A DNA stretch of 64,000 nt from Bacteroidota bacterium (GTDB taxonomy: Bacteria > Bacteroidota > Bacteroidia > Chitinophagales > LD1), in assembly GCA_018267365.1 (NCBI GenBank), contig JAFDYQ010000008.1:62001-126000 (forward strand). The letters are read 5' to 3'. The position numbers and the translations under genes were made by a program. Of the stretch, positions 1 to 9,600 are shown piece after piece; positions within the stretch are counted from its first letter, which is position 1, and each line of letters starts with the position of its first letter. The notes beneath the pieces were generated by a model that saw only the letters and a program-made list of their open reading frames with translations, was not told the DNA's origin and did not search any database.

Positions 1-1582
1 TAGCATAGCTGCCGGCCAGTGTAAACATCTGGTGCATCTGCGGGGCTATGAGCTTGATAATGGGCATGTACTGCCCGGTAGGTATTTTGGTGACACCGGT
101 AGCACCCGTACTCAGCACAGGAGGCGAGTAGGTGAACACCCGTCCATTGGCTGTATTTTGAGCAGATACGTAAGTACCATTGCCGATACCGACATCGGTA
201 AACACAATAGCGTAGTGCGCTCTAGCTGAGTCTGTACTATAAACATAGAATGTATCAGGCACATTCACAGTAGTGCCCAGCGCCGGCACGTAGACGGAGT
301 ACATGGTATCGTGGCGCTCATACAGCACACGGTTTACATCATAAGATGCGGTATCTACACCGGTATAGAAAGCCCGGTCTACACTATCTCCCAGCGAGGC
401 CAGAAACGCTTTCTTATTGTCATCGAGTGTCTGCTGCTGACTCTGGTTTTTGCTATCCTGCTCGGTATACATGTCAAAGACAATGTTGCCTTTCTTATTC
501 TTTGAGGTCCAGTCAAATCTGGCATCAGCCATGGTCCGCTGATAGCTGCGCTCCGAGTATTGAAACTCGACTATAATACGCAGATCTGCAGTAATAATAC
601 GGCGCGGAGTGAAGGTAACTGTGCCAAGATTGTAATCTATGACATAGTCTTGATTGGCACCGCGGGTCAGTTTCTGGCCGTTGATAAAGACCTGCTCAGA
701 GTTGGCCAGGATGATGATATAACTTTCTCCATCTGCGCCGAATAGCTTGTATGGTCCTTGATTGCCCTCAGTGATGGTGAGGGTATTGCGCGAAAACTTG
801 CCCTTGGATATACCCGCTGCTACATGTGTTTTCAGCATACCGTATTTCTTCAGGTCATAGAGTCCGTTGTAGCCGCCGCCTTGTGCCTTTTTGGTATATG
901 ACAGGAAATGATCCGGAGGCGAATACATATCAAAGTCGCCTACAATCACGGTATGGTTGCCCTTGCGCAGCTGGATGAAGATCTTGTCAAACTGTTGTAC
1001 CTGCTGTGTATTGCCTTCGGGCTGTATGGGAATATTATTGTCTGTGATAGCTGCTGTGACCTCCAGATCGCGGGCCAGCATACCCTGCATCTGAAGGTTG
1101 AAGGCAGAGTTGAGCACCACACTCTGATTGCTGCCAAACGATAGCCCGCGCGAAAAGTTTCCATTGTAGTCGAGTGACCCGAAATCAATAAGCTTGTCAG
1201 GAGATACTTCTGCCGGCACATAGGTAAATGGGGTCATGGTCCGATTGATATTCGCCTTGAGATATGCCCTGTAGTCTTTGTCAAAATATCTATTGGCAAA
1301 GGCGTAAGGGTAGGTGCGAAAGGACGCTCTGACTGAGTCGCCTGCCGGCTTCTTTTTCCAGATCAGCAGGGAGGCAAAGGGTAATAAATCGTAGGCGGAG
1401 GTATCGAGCACCTGCCCGTCCGGGCTGTGTAGCACGAGTGTGTGAGGTATGAGGCTGAGGCTGTCCAGCCGGACAGTATCTACATTCAGAGGGATGCTGC
1501 GGGTCCTGATATTGGAGGCATACTGCCCCCTGACCGTACCCAGCGCCATGCACATCAGGACCAATATGTAAATACGCCTCAC
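1..1582 (-). CDS. Large secreted/outer-membrane-type protein, N-terminal part (cut by the window edge)
   Basis: I do not recognise a named family. The reading frame is open from a GTG at 1582 to the left edge, about 527 residues, without a stop. The GTG start is chosen because it gives a good signal peptide (MRRIYILVLMCMALGTVRGQ); ATG codons at 1555 and 1549 would cut into it. The body is rich in beta-strand-like segments and contains a stretch around residues 125-200 with the flavour FSRGLSFGSNQ, then NIPIQPEGNTQQVQQFDKI, then VGDFDMYSP. I associate this pattern, from memory only, with large uncharacterised Bacteroidota outer-membrane proteins that share a module with SprA-like proteins. The C-terminal part lies outside the window, so a beta-barrel or sorting domain cannot be checked. 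Confidence 0.8.
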   Translation of the reverse strand, partial: MRRIYILVLMCMALGTVRGQYASNIRTRSIPLNVDTVRLDSLSLIPHTLVLHSPDGQVLDTSAYDLLPFASLLIWKKKPAGDSVRASFRTYPYAFANRYFDKDYRAYLKANINRTMTPFTYVPAEVSPDKLIDFGSLDYNGNFSRGLSFGSNQSVVLNSAFNLQMQGMLARDLEVTAAITDNNIPIQPEGNTQQVQQFDKIFIQLRKGNHTVIVGDFDMYSPPDHFLSYTKKAQGGGYNGLYDLKKYGMLKTHVAAGISKGKFSRNTLTITEGNQGPYKLFGADGESYIIILANSEQVFINGQKLTRGANQDYVIDYNLGTVTFTPRRIITADLRIIVEFQYSERSYQRTMADARFDWTSKNKKGNIVFDMYTEQDSKNQSQQQTLDDNKKAFLASLGDSVDRAFYTGVDTASYDVNRVLYERHDTMYSVYVPALGTTVNVPDTFYVYSTDSARAHYAIVFTDVGIGNGTYVSAQNTANGRVFTYSPPVLSTGATGVTKIPTGQYMPIIKLIAPQMHQMFTLAGSYA

Positions 1583-1711
1583 CAAAATGAATCTCTAAAA
1601 CGCGCTTTAGGGCTACAAATTACTAAACCAGAGGTAATAAAATGAAGTGATAATGAGGCTGTAATACACTATAGAATGTGAAGGCACCTGAAATCCAAAC
1701 AGCACTGACGG

Positions 1712-2641
1712 CTATATATGTGCCAGCATATCTGCTGTCATGCGCGGGAGGTCATATGCAGGCTGCCAGCCCCAGTCCTCACGCGCATAGCTATCATCTA
1801 TGCTTTGGGGCCACGACTCGGCTATCTGCTGGCGAAAATCGGGCTGATAAGTGATCTGAAAATCAGGGATATGCTTAGTGATCTCTGCAGCTACATCTTT
1901 GGGTGCAAAACTCATCCCGGCAAAGTTATATGATGACCGGATACGGATCTTGGCTGCGGGAGCCTCCATGAGCGCTATGGTACCCCGGATAGCGTCAGGC
2001 ATGTACATCATGGGTAGTATGGTATCTTCTTTGAGGAAGCACTCATACTGTTTCTTTTGCCTGGCTTCAAAGTATATGTCTACAGCATAGTCTGTGGTGC
2101 CGCCTCCGGCTTTGGTCTTATAGCTGATCAGACCGGGATAGCGGATACTGCGTATGTCGAGGCCCTTTTTCTGAAAGTAGTAGTCGCCCCAGCGCTCCCC
2201 TGCCTGCTTGCTGATGCCGTAGATGGTATTGGGCTCCATCACCGTATACTGCGGCGTATGCACTCTCGGAGTCGTGGGACCAAATACAGCGATAGTAGAT
2301 GGACAAAACACCTTTGACAGGCCCTCCTCCACGCTGACATCGAGGATATTTCTGAGCCCCTTCATATTGACCCGCCAGGCAAACTCCGGGTTCTTCTCAC
2401 CGGTAGCAGAGAGGATAGCGGCCAGATGATAGATCTGGGTCACTTGGTGCCTGCGCACTATATCGTGCAGGCCGGGCTTGTGCAGCACATCCAGCCGCTC
2501 AAAAGGGCCTTCGGCCAGCTCGCCGGTAGCATCCTTGAGATCGGTGGCGATCACGTTCTTGTATATCTTGCGTAGTGCGAGCACCAGCTCTGTCCCTATC
2601 TGCCCGCAGGCGCCTGTCACGAGTACCGTGTCACTTTCCAT
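1712..2641 (-). CDS. NAD-dependent epimerase/dehydratase family, probable L-threonine 3-dehydrogenase (SDR type)
   Basis: Extended short-chain dehydrogenase of 309 residues. The Rossmann glycine motif GACGQIG is at residues 10-16 and the catalytic YxxxK is Y141/K145, with S115 as the likely third residue. The length, the PSTIAVFGPTTPR segment and the YPGLISYKT segment match the SDR-type L-threonine 3-dehydrogenase known from Flavobacterium and animals, which oxidises threonine to 2-amino-3-ketobutyrate in the cytoplasm. A UDP-sugar epimerase is the alternative, but the short form and these segments favour threonine dehydrogenase. It is transcribed away from the YfhO gene; a TACATTTG box lies 24 bases upstream. 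Confidence 0.85.
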   Translation of the reverse strand: MESDTVLVTGACGQIGTELVLALRKIYKNVIATDLKDATGELAEGPFERLDVLHKPGLHDIVRRHQVTQIYHLAAILSATGEKNPEFAWRVNMKGLRNILDVSVEEGLSKVFCPSTIAVFGPTTPRVHTPQYTVMEPNTIYGISKQAGERWGDYYFQKKGLDIRSIRYPGLISYKTKAGGGTTDYAVDIYFEARQKKQYECFLKEDTILPMMYMPDAIRGTIALMEAPAAKIRIRSSYNFAGMSFAPKDVAAEITKHIPDFQITYQPDFRQQIAESWPQSIDDSYAREDWGWQPAYDLPRMTADMLAHI

Positions 2642-2664
2642 ATCCTATCCCAGAATTACGAAAT

Positions 2665-2672
2665 CAAATGTA
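2665..2672 (-). promoter_or_regulatory. Bacteroidota -7 box for the threonine dehydrogenase gene
   Basis: Read on the minus strand this is TACATTTG, a perfect TAnnTTTG box, ending 23 bases before the ATG at 2641. No clear TTTG is seen 19-20 bases further upstream, so the -33 element is weak or absent. Confidence 0.5.
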
Positions 2673-2828
2673 GAAATTAAATGATACGGCGTAGTTGTTA
2701 AGTAAGCTTAAGGCGTTAACAAGTTGATAATAACAAAGAAGGAAAGCGTTTGCTGACTGTACCCTCCCGAAAAGCGCCTCAAGCATTATCCAATTAATTT
2801 TATTTTTACCCTGACCAATCCATAAATC

Positions 2829-5297
2829 ATGGCAAAGACCAAACCTGAGATAAAAAACAAGGCCTCTAAGCCGGCATCTTCCGGTGCTCCTTCACCATTT
2901 ATGAAATATGTGCCATATATAGCCGCGCTGATCACATTTGTGGTGATCACGATGGTCTTCTTCGGGCCTATGCTGCTGGATAGCAAAGTGCTGCCTCAGG
3001 GTGATATCAATCAATATGATGGTATGTCTAAGGAGATCAGAGATTTTCGCGAGGCACACCATAGCGAGCCGCTGTGGACCAACTCCATGTTTGGTGGCAT
3101 GCCGGCCTTTCAGATATCTACATATTACAACGGCAACCTGGTGCAATATGTAGAGAAACTGCTGGGCATTGGCCTGCCGGAGTTTACCGGTTACCTCTTT
3201 ATAGCCTGCATCGGTTTTTATATCCTGCTACTGGTACTGAGCGTGAATCCCTGGCTGGCTATAGCCGGCGCGGTGGGCTACAGCCTGGCATCCTACAACC
3301 TGATCATCCTGGAAGCCGGGCATAACACTAAGATGCATGCCATAGCGCTGCTGCCATACGTGGTAGCGGGTTTTATGCTGCTCTGGCGAAAGAAATACAT
3401 ACTGGGCGCTGCGGTCAGTGCGCTGAGCTTCTCCATGCTGATCAGTGCCAATCACGTACAGATAGCATACTACCTATTTCTCACGCTGCTGATAGCAGGT
3501 GTAGTCTTTCTGATATTCTCAGTAGTAGAGAAGGACATCAAGCACTACGTATTGGCCTTTGGCATCTTTGGTGTGTGTGCAGGGCTGGGTGTATTGTCTA
3601 ATCTCAGCCTCCTGTGGACTACCTATGAGTACGGCAACTCTACTATACGCGGCAAATCAGACCTGACCAGCAACACGCAATCTAAAGGCGGCCTGGACCG
3701 CGACTATGCTTTCAGCTATAGCTATACCAAGGCGGAGGCATTCAACCTGCTCATACCAAACCTGATGGGCGGCTCGTCTCAGCAGCTGCTGGACGAAGAC
3801 GCCAAGACCGTACAGGCCATACGCGGGCAGACCCGCTATTTGCCTACCTACTGGGGTGACCAGCCATTTACATCCGGCCCGTCCTACATGGGTGCATTTA
3901 TGATATTCATCTTCGTGCTGGGCCTGATCATCGTAGACGGTCCATTCAAATGGTGGCTGGGTATCGCTACCCTGCTGGCAGTGATGCTGTCCTTCGGCTA
4001 TCACGTAGCCTGGTTCAATAATGCTTTCTTCGATTATTTCCCGGGGTATAACAAATTCCGGACGGTGACCATGTCTCTGATCATCTGCCAGCTCACCATA
4101 CCCCTGCTGGCCCTGCTCACCGCACAGAAGCTGCTAAACAAAGAAGTAAATAAAGAACGCGCACTCACAGGCATCTATATCGCAGCCGGCCTTACTGCCG
4201 GTATCTGTCTGATCTTTGCACTCTTTGGCGGCACACTGATGAGCTTCTCCGGTCCCGGAGATAAGAGCCTGCCTGCAGATATCCTTCCATTCCTGAGAGA
4301 AGACCGCAAGGACCTGATGCGCAGTGATGCCTTCCGCTCTCTCATTATCATATTGATAGGCGCGGGTGTGATATGGGCATTGGTACAAGAGAAGCTAAAT
4401 AAAAATGTCGCTATCGCAGCTATCCTAGTGATCTGCCTGGCAGACTATATCAGCGTGGGCAAGCGCTTTATCAATGGCGATATGTTTACAGAGAAGAATG
4501 AGCAGCAGAGCCGCTTTGCGGAAAGCCCTGCTGACCAGCAGATCCTGGCAGACAAGAGTCCCGACTACCGTGTATTTAATACGACTGTCAACTCCTTTAA
4601 TGATGCCTCGACCTCCTATCACCACAAATCTATAGGTGGCTACCACGCAGCCAAGCTACGCCGCTATCAGGAGCTGATAGAGAATCAGATCAGCAAAGGC
4701 AACATGGCTGTACTGGACATGCTCAACACTAAATACGTGATCCAGAAAGGTGCGGGCGGGCAGCCGGTAGCAGTACAAAACCCCGGTGCCTGTGGCAATG
4801 CCTGGTTTGTAGACAAAGTGCAGCTGGTGAACAATGCAGATGAAGAGATCAAAGCACTCGATAACTTTGATCCGAAGCAAACCGCATTTGTAGACAAGAA
4901 ATTTAGCAACGAGCTACAGGGCTACACTGGTGGCAAGGACTCTGCGTCTCAGATCACCCTGACCAGCTATGAGCCTAACCATCTGGTCTATCAATATACT
5001 GCACCAAAGCCACAGCTGGCTGTATTTTCTGAGATCTACTACCAGCCGGGCTGGAAAGCCACTGTAGATGGCAAAGATGTGCCGATAGTGCGGGCAGACT
5101 ATGTGCTCCGTGCGTCAATACTGCCGGCAGGCAGCCACAAGGTGGAGATGGTCTTCGAGCCCGCATCTTACTTCACAGGTGAGAAAGTGGCCTATGCTGT
5201 TTCTGCATTGATAATAGTGCTCTTTGCGGGAGGCATCTTCCTTGAGTTTAGAAACAATAAGAACCACGGCGGAGATGATCTGCCACACGCTGTCTAG
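2829..5297 (+). CDS. YfhO family membrane protein
   Basis: An 822-residue protein with about a dozen hydrophobic segments in the first 550 residues, starting with one at about residues 28-50, followed by a soluble C-terminal domain. The C-terminal YYQPGWKATVDGKDV segment and the SAGSHKVEMVFEP-like ending (here PAGSHKVEMVFEP) are typical of YfhO proteins, which are GT-C-fold membrane proteins thought to glycosylate cell-wall or exported polymers. The N-terminal 25 residues are rich in Lys and Pro and would be cytoplasmic. The next gene, a GT4 glycosyltransferase, starts 11 bases after the stop, so the two probably form an operon for a surface glycan. The exact substrate is unknown. Confidence 0.9.
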   Translation: MAKTKPEIKNKASKPASSGAPSPFMKYVPYIAALITFVVITMVFFGPMLLDSKVLPQGDINQYDGMSKEIRDFREAHHSEPLWTNSMFGGMPAFQISTYYNGNLVQYVEKLLGIGLPEFTGYLFIACIGFYILLLVLSVNPWLAIAGAVGYSLASYNLIILEAGHNTKMHAIALLPYVVAGFMLLWRKKYILGAAVSALSFSMLISANHVQIAYYLFLTLLIAGVVFLIFSVVEKDIKHYVLAFGIFGVCAGLGVLSNLSLLWTTYEYGNSTIRGKSDLTSNTQSKGGLDRDYAFSYSYTKAEAFNLLIPNLMGGSSQQLLDEDAKTVQAIRGQTRYLPTYWGDQPFTSGPSYMGAFMIFIFVLGLIIVDGPFKWWLGIATLLAVMLSFGYHVAWFNNAFFDYFPGYNKFRTVTMSLIICQLTIPLLALLTAQKLLNKEVNKERALTGIYIAAGLTAGICLIFALFGGTLMSFSGPGDKSLPADILPFLREDRKDLMRSDAFRSLIIILIGAGVIWALVQEKLNKNVAIAAILVICLADYISVGKRFINGDMFTEKNEQQSRFAESPADQQILADKSPDYRVFNTTVNSFNDASTSYHHKSIGGYHAAKLRRYQELIENQISKGNMAVLDMLNTKYVIQKGAGGQPVAVQNPGACGNAWFVDKVQLVNNADEEIKALDNFDPKQTAFVDKKFSNELQGYTGGKDSASQITLTSYEPNHLVYQYTAPKPQLAVFSEIYYQPGWKATVDGKDVPIVRADYVLRASILPAGSHKVEMVFEPASYFTGEKVAYAVSALIIVLFAGGIFLEFRNNKNHGGDDLPHAV

Positions 5298-5308
5298 ACG
5301 GTCGGCAC

Positions 5309-6604
5309 ATGAAGAGAGTTCTCATCATCACGTACTACTGGGTGCCCGCAGGTGGTGTGGCTGTGCAGCGCTTCCTGAAATTTACTAAATACCTGCGTGA
5401 GTATGGCTGGGAGCCGGTGATACTGACCGTAGAAAACGGTAGCTACCCATATACCGATGAATCACTGCAGACACAGGTGCCTGACGGCATAGAGGTACAC
5501 CGCACCAAAACTTTTGAGCCCTTTGAGCTATACAATCTGCTGCGTGGGCAAAAGGGCAAAACTGTACCGCTGGCCGTAGCCACCGCCTCGAACCCTTCGC
5601 TTTTCCAGCGGCTCTCCGCCTATATCCGGGCCAACTACTTCCTGCCTGATGCGCGCCGCGGGTGGAAACCATATGCTGTAAAGAAAGCATCGGAACTGAT
5701 CAGTAAAGGCGACATAGATGCTATCATCACCACAGGACCTCCGCATAGTACCCACCTGATCGGTCAGGAACTCAAGCATCGGTACGGACTACCCTGGCTG
5801 GCTGACTTTCGCGATCCGTGGACGGAGATATTCAATAATCAGTATCTGCCTTTCACCAAGGCATCTATAGTAAAGGACAAAGCCTACGAAGCATCCGTAC
5901 TACGGGACTGTGATATCGCTACAGTGATAGGCGAAGGTATGAAGACCGTCTTCCCGGCAGCCTATACCGGCAAAATGGAAGTGATCACCAATGGCTATGA
6001 CGAGGAGGATTTCACTCCGGGCCTGGCGCCGGAGCGCGACAAGTTTCGCATGCGCTATGTAGGCAATCTATTCTCGAATCAGAATATACCCGCACTATGG
6101 ACGGCCATAGCAGAGCTGCGCGCATCGCATCCTGACTTTCGCCGTGACTTTGAGCTGGAGGTGACAGGCAAAGCTGATGCGGCCGTGACGGAGGCGATAG
6201 CTGTGGCGCAGATCAGCGATTGTACGGTATTCAAACCATTTGTACCCCATAGCGAAGCTATCCGGCGCATGCAGACCGCTGCTCTGCTGCTCTCAGTGAT
6301 ACCAGATGTGGCCAATAACAAACTCATCATCACTGGTAAAGTATTTGAGTACATCGGCGCAGGCAGGCCTGTCTATATGGTAGGCCCCTCTGACTGTGAT
6401 GCCGCGCTCATCGTCTCCGCTGCGCAGGCAGGCACGATACACGACTATACAGAGAAAGATAAAATGAAAACGACACTACTGCAGGAGTACAAGGCATGGC
6501 AGAGTGGCAATACAGCTGTCACTACCTCCGGCAAAGAACGCTATAGCAGGCGCTATCTCACAGGCCGGCTGGCAGCACTGCTCACAGGCCTGATCACAAA
6601 ATAA
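5309..6604 (+). CDS. Glycosyltransferase, GT4-like (GT-B fold)
   Basis: A 431-residue cytoplasmic glycosyltransferase. The N-terminus MKRVLIITYYWVPAGGVAVQ has the GG(V)xxQR pattern of GT-B enzymes that begin by recognising a lipid or glycan acceptor. The second half shows the usual donor-binding region, with the KVFEYIGAGRPVYMVG segment near residues 345-360 carrying the conserved acidic residue. It belongs to a group often found in capsule, O-antigen and exopolysaccharide loci. It follows YfhO by 11 bases and ends just before a hairpin shared with the convergent porU2-like gene. Donor and acceptor cannot be read from the sequence. Confidence 0.88.
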   Translation: MKRVLIITYYWVPAGGVAVQRFLKFTKYLREYGWEPVILTVENGSYPYTDESLQTQVPDGIEVHRTKTFEPFELYNLLRGQKGKTVPLAVATASNPSLFQRLSAYIRANYFLPDARRGWKPYAVKKASELISKGDIDAIITTGPPHSTHLIGQELKHRYGLPWLADFRDPWTEIFNNQYLPFTKASIVKDKAYEASVLRDCDIATVIGEGMKTVFPAAYTGKMEVITNGYDEEDFTPGLAPERDKFRMRYVGNLFSNQNIPALWTAIAELRASHPDFRRDFELEVTGKADAAVTEAIAVAQISDCTVFKPFVPHSEAIRRMQTAALLLSVIPDVANNKLIITGKVFEYIGAGRPVYMVGPSDCDAALIVSAAQAGTIHDYTEKDKMKTTLLQEYKAWQSGNTAVTTSGKERYSRRYLTGRLAALLTGLITK

Positions 6605-6631
6605 AAACAGGGACCATTATCTGATCCCTGT
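6602..6631 (-). terminator. Rho-independent terminator for the porU2-like gene
   Basis: ACAGGGA (6607-6613) pairs with TCCCTGT (6625-6631). On the minus strand the stem is followed by a run of five T, so it ends the transcript of the leftward gene; it lies between two convergent genes and may serve both. Confidence 0.75.
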
Positions 6632-6651
6632 ACAATTAAAAGCTTTAGACT

Positions 6652-9600
6652 TTACCTCAAGATCACCAGTTTACCAAAGCCGTGCTTGAAGTACTGGTCT
6701 ATGTTTGTGTTATTGAAGAATTGGCCGTACTGGCTGCTGCTCATATTGTCAGCATACTTGTCATCTATCTTGGTGATGACGCGATAAAAGTAAGTACCAT
6801 TAGCCAGCTTATCGCCAAACTCATCACGCCCGTCCCACCAGTAGTCCGTACGGTTCACACCTATATGTATATCACCCAGCTCTGCCCGCTGTATCTCTTT
6901 GACCACGTGGCCTGTGATGGTCATGATCTGGATCTTCATATACTCCGGCACCTCGCTACCCGTGAGCGTAAATATAAACTGCGTACGCGTGGTGAATGGA
7001 TTAGGGTAGTTCAGCACATTGCTGATCATCGATTTGGTGATGACATTGAATGATATCTTGTAGTCGTAGTATACTCCGTTGATATTGGTGCCCTCGTACC
7101 TGCCGCTAGGACTATTACTGGAGAAATTGCCGCTGCGGTCTTTGTCACGTACAAGCAGGTCATAAACCCCATCCAGCATAAATGTAGGCTTGAAGGCTAT
7201 CTTGGCTGTATTGTTTTTCGATATATTGCCGGTAGCCGGATAGAAGGTCAGGATGTTATTATCATAGTTGATCAGTGTCGGTATGGTCTGGCCGGGATAG
7301 CGGATATACACTTGCGCCAGAGATGTATCGTTCAGCGCGAGTGTCTTGTTCTCATCTTTCATCTGTATCAGAATCTCAGGCTTGGCAGAGACGAGATCGT
7401 TATTCATGATGCGCCGCCCGTCAAAGGTTACGTCGAGCAGTGGATTGACCTTGTCAGATATACTTCTGAAGTTCAGGATCGCATAGTTGTTGAAGTGGTA
7501 CTGCTCAGGCTGGTGCAGGGCATCTATAGGGTTGGCCTCTATAGTGAGCTGATCCTGGCCTGGCAGGCGCGAGTCACTCATAGGATAGGTGAACTTCAAT
7601 ATCTGGGTATCAAAGGCGCGCAATGAGTCACTCTTGACTATAGTGGCAGGTATCAGGCCACTACCGCCGCGCAGGGTGTACTGCGTGCGCATACTATCCA
7701 TGCTGATCTCTGATACATTCTCCAGGGCCATCTCTACCTTCAGCGTATCACCGGTATTGAATGTATCTCTATTCTGCACAAAGTGTGCAGCGGGATTGAT
7801 AGCAGCCTCCGGTACTTTCTTGTATAGTACCCTCCAGTAGTAGAGCTGCGTAGGAGTGTGATTTATCGAGTCGTCCGTATTCAGCTTGAGGCGGATGTAT
7901 GGGAACTGCGAGGCATTGATAAAGTTGATAGCTGTATCAAGTGCGTTTGTAGTGTAGAGTCGCGTAGACAAACCGTTATTACTCACACCTATGATGTCTA
8001 CAGACTGATGATCGTTTGTCAGGTTCTCCTTTGCATTATACCTCCAGTGGAAGGAGCCCCAGTCCAGCGCGGGACCTATCAGCGGCGAGGCGAAACTGCC
8101 ACGCGGCCAGAGGACGCCATAGTCATAATCTTGCTCCGCAGCACTCTGATAGTTTATGCCCATCTTCTGTACACTCTTTGAGGGGTCACCCTTGACTGTG
8201 AAGAATATGTACGGGGCGGGCGGGTGAGCGCCAGACTTGAGCAGTCGCACACCGGTAGCTCCGATAGACGCCAGCTTATTCACGAGGCCGGTATCCATCC
8301 CTGCCCAGTTAGGCTGATTGACAGAGTACATGACAATGATACATCCACTGGGTATGGAGTCTATAAACCTGGCTATAGTGATAGGCCATGTAGCTCCGGT
8401 GGACGGCGTCTGTACAGCACCCTGGATATTAAAATCGAAACCATTGATAGCGTAATTATGGTTATTGGTGCACTGATAGTTTCCATACTTGTCACCTACA
8501 TTGCCTATAGAAGACTGGAAACTCTGCCACGGCTGGCCGGTAAGCGTGTCTATGACTGCAAATGTAAGGCCACCGCTATTCCCGTTGCCATATGCAAAGC
8601 CACACCCTCCCGTATTGTATCTATATTGAGTGACACTATTATAGTCCCACCTGATCTGAGCAGCCGGTATGGGACCGCCTCCCGCCTCAAATGCCCATGC
8701 AGAAAGAACATGCAGATTATTGATGTTCTTTACAAACTTAAACTCCCGGTCTGGGGCGAGGTACATGTTATCCTGATAGTTGTCGTGGCCATACTGATAG
8801 TAGTGGGACTGGTTCCAGCCGGGGTATTCATTCTGTATATATACAAATGAACTACCATGCCACCTGTAGCTCAGAGTATCATTGATAGAATCACGGCTCA
8901 CACGCCAGTAGTATACGGTACTATCTTTAAATTGGAATGGCACCCGCCAATGTAGCACCCCGCCACCCTGGTAGATATTGGCCTGGGCTATAGGATGGCG
9001 GAAAGTCTCAGCTGTGTCTATCTGTATCTTATAGTTGCGCGGAGCAGCAAATGGATCTACAGTAGAAGCTTTTAGCGTCACATTCTGATTAGGCACTATG
9101 GCAAACTCATAAGGGTAGACCGGTATGATATCATCTGACTGTATGGCAAAACTGAAATTTAGGTTGTCACCATTATTTGTCTCAGACATTTCATCTATCC
9201 GGTGCTCGTTCTCTACATAGACTGTAAATGTGTTTTGACCATAGCCAGTAGTGAGTGTAGGGAAGGTAGCGATCTTGACACTAAAGGTGTCCATATAGTA
9301 TGGCGCTTTGACCTTCCATGTATATATGAGCGTAGTATCAGACATAGGGCTGGACGGTGTAGGATACCTCCTCGTGATCCTGATCTGTATAGAGTCCTTG
9401 ATAGCCTTGCCGAGATTGGCTACTATCACTTTGGCCTGAAAGGTATCTACATTAGCATTGACCACCGGAGGGTCAAAGTAGAGCGAGTTTTGATCTATCT
9501 CATAGTCTGGCTTGGGATACTGATTGAGTATCAGCGCCGGGTCTCCGTGCAGCGTCATATCATAAGCAACCTGCATAGCCAGGTCCTCGCCACCATAGTT

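Noticed and set aside
8224-8850. Long open frame on the plus strand within the porU2-like gene
   Set aside because: Antisense to a well-supported peptidase gene, no homology features, no promoter.
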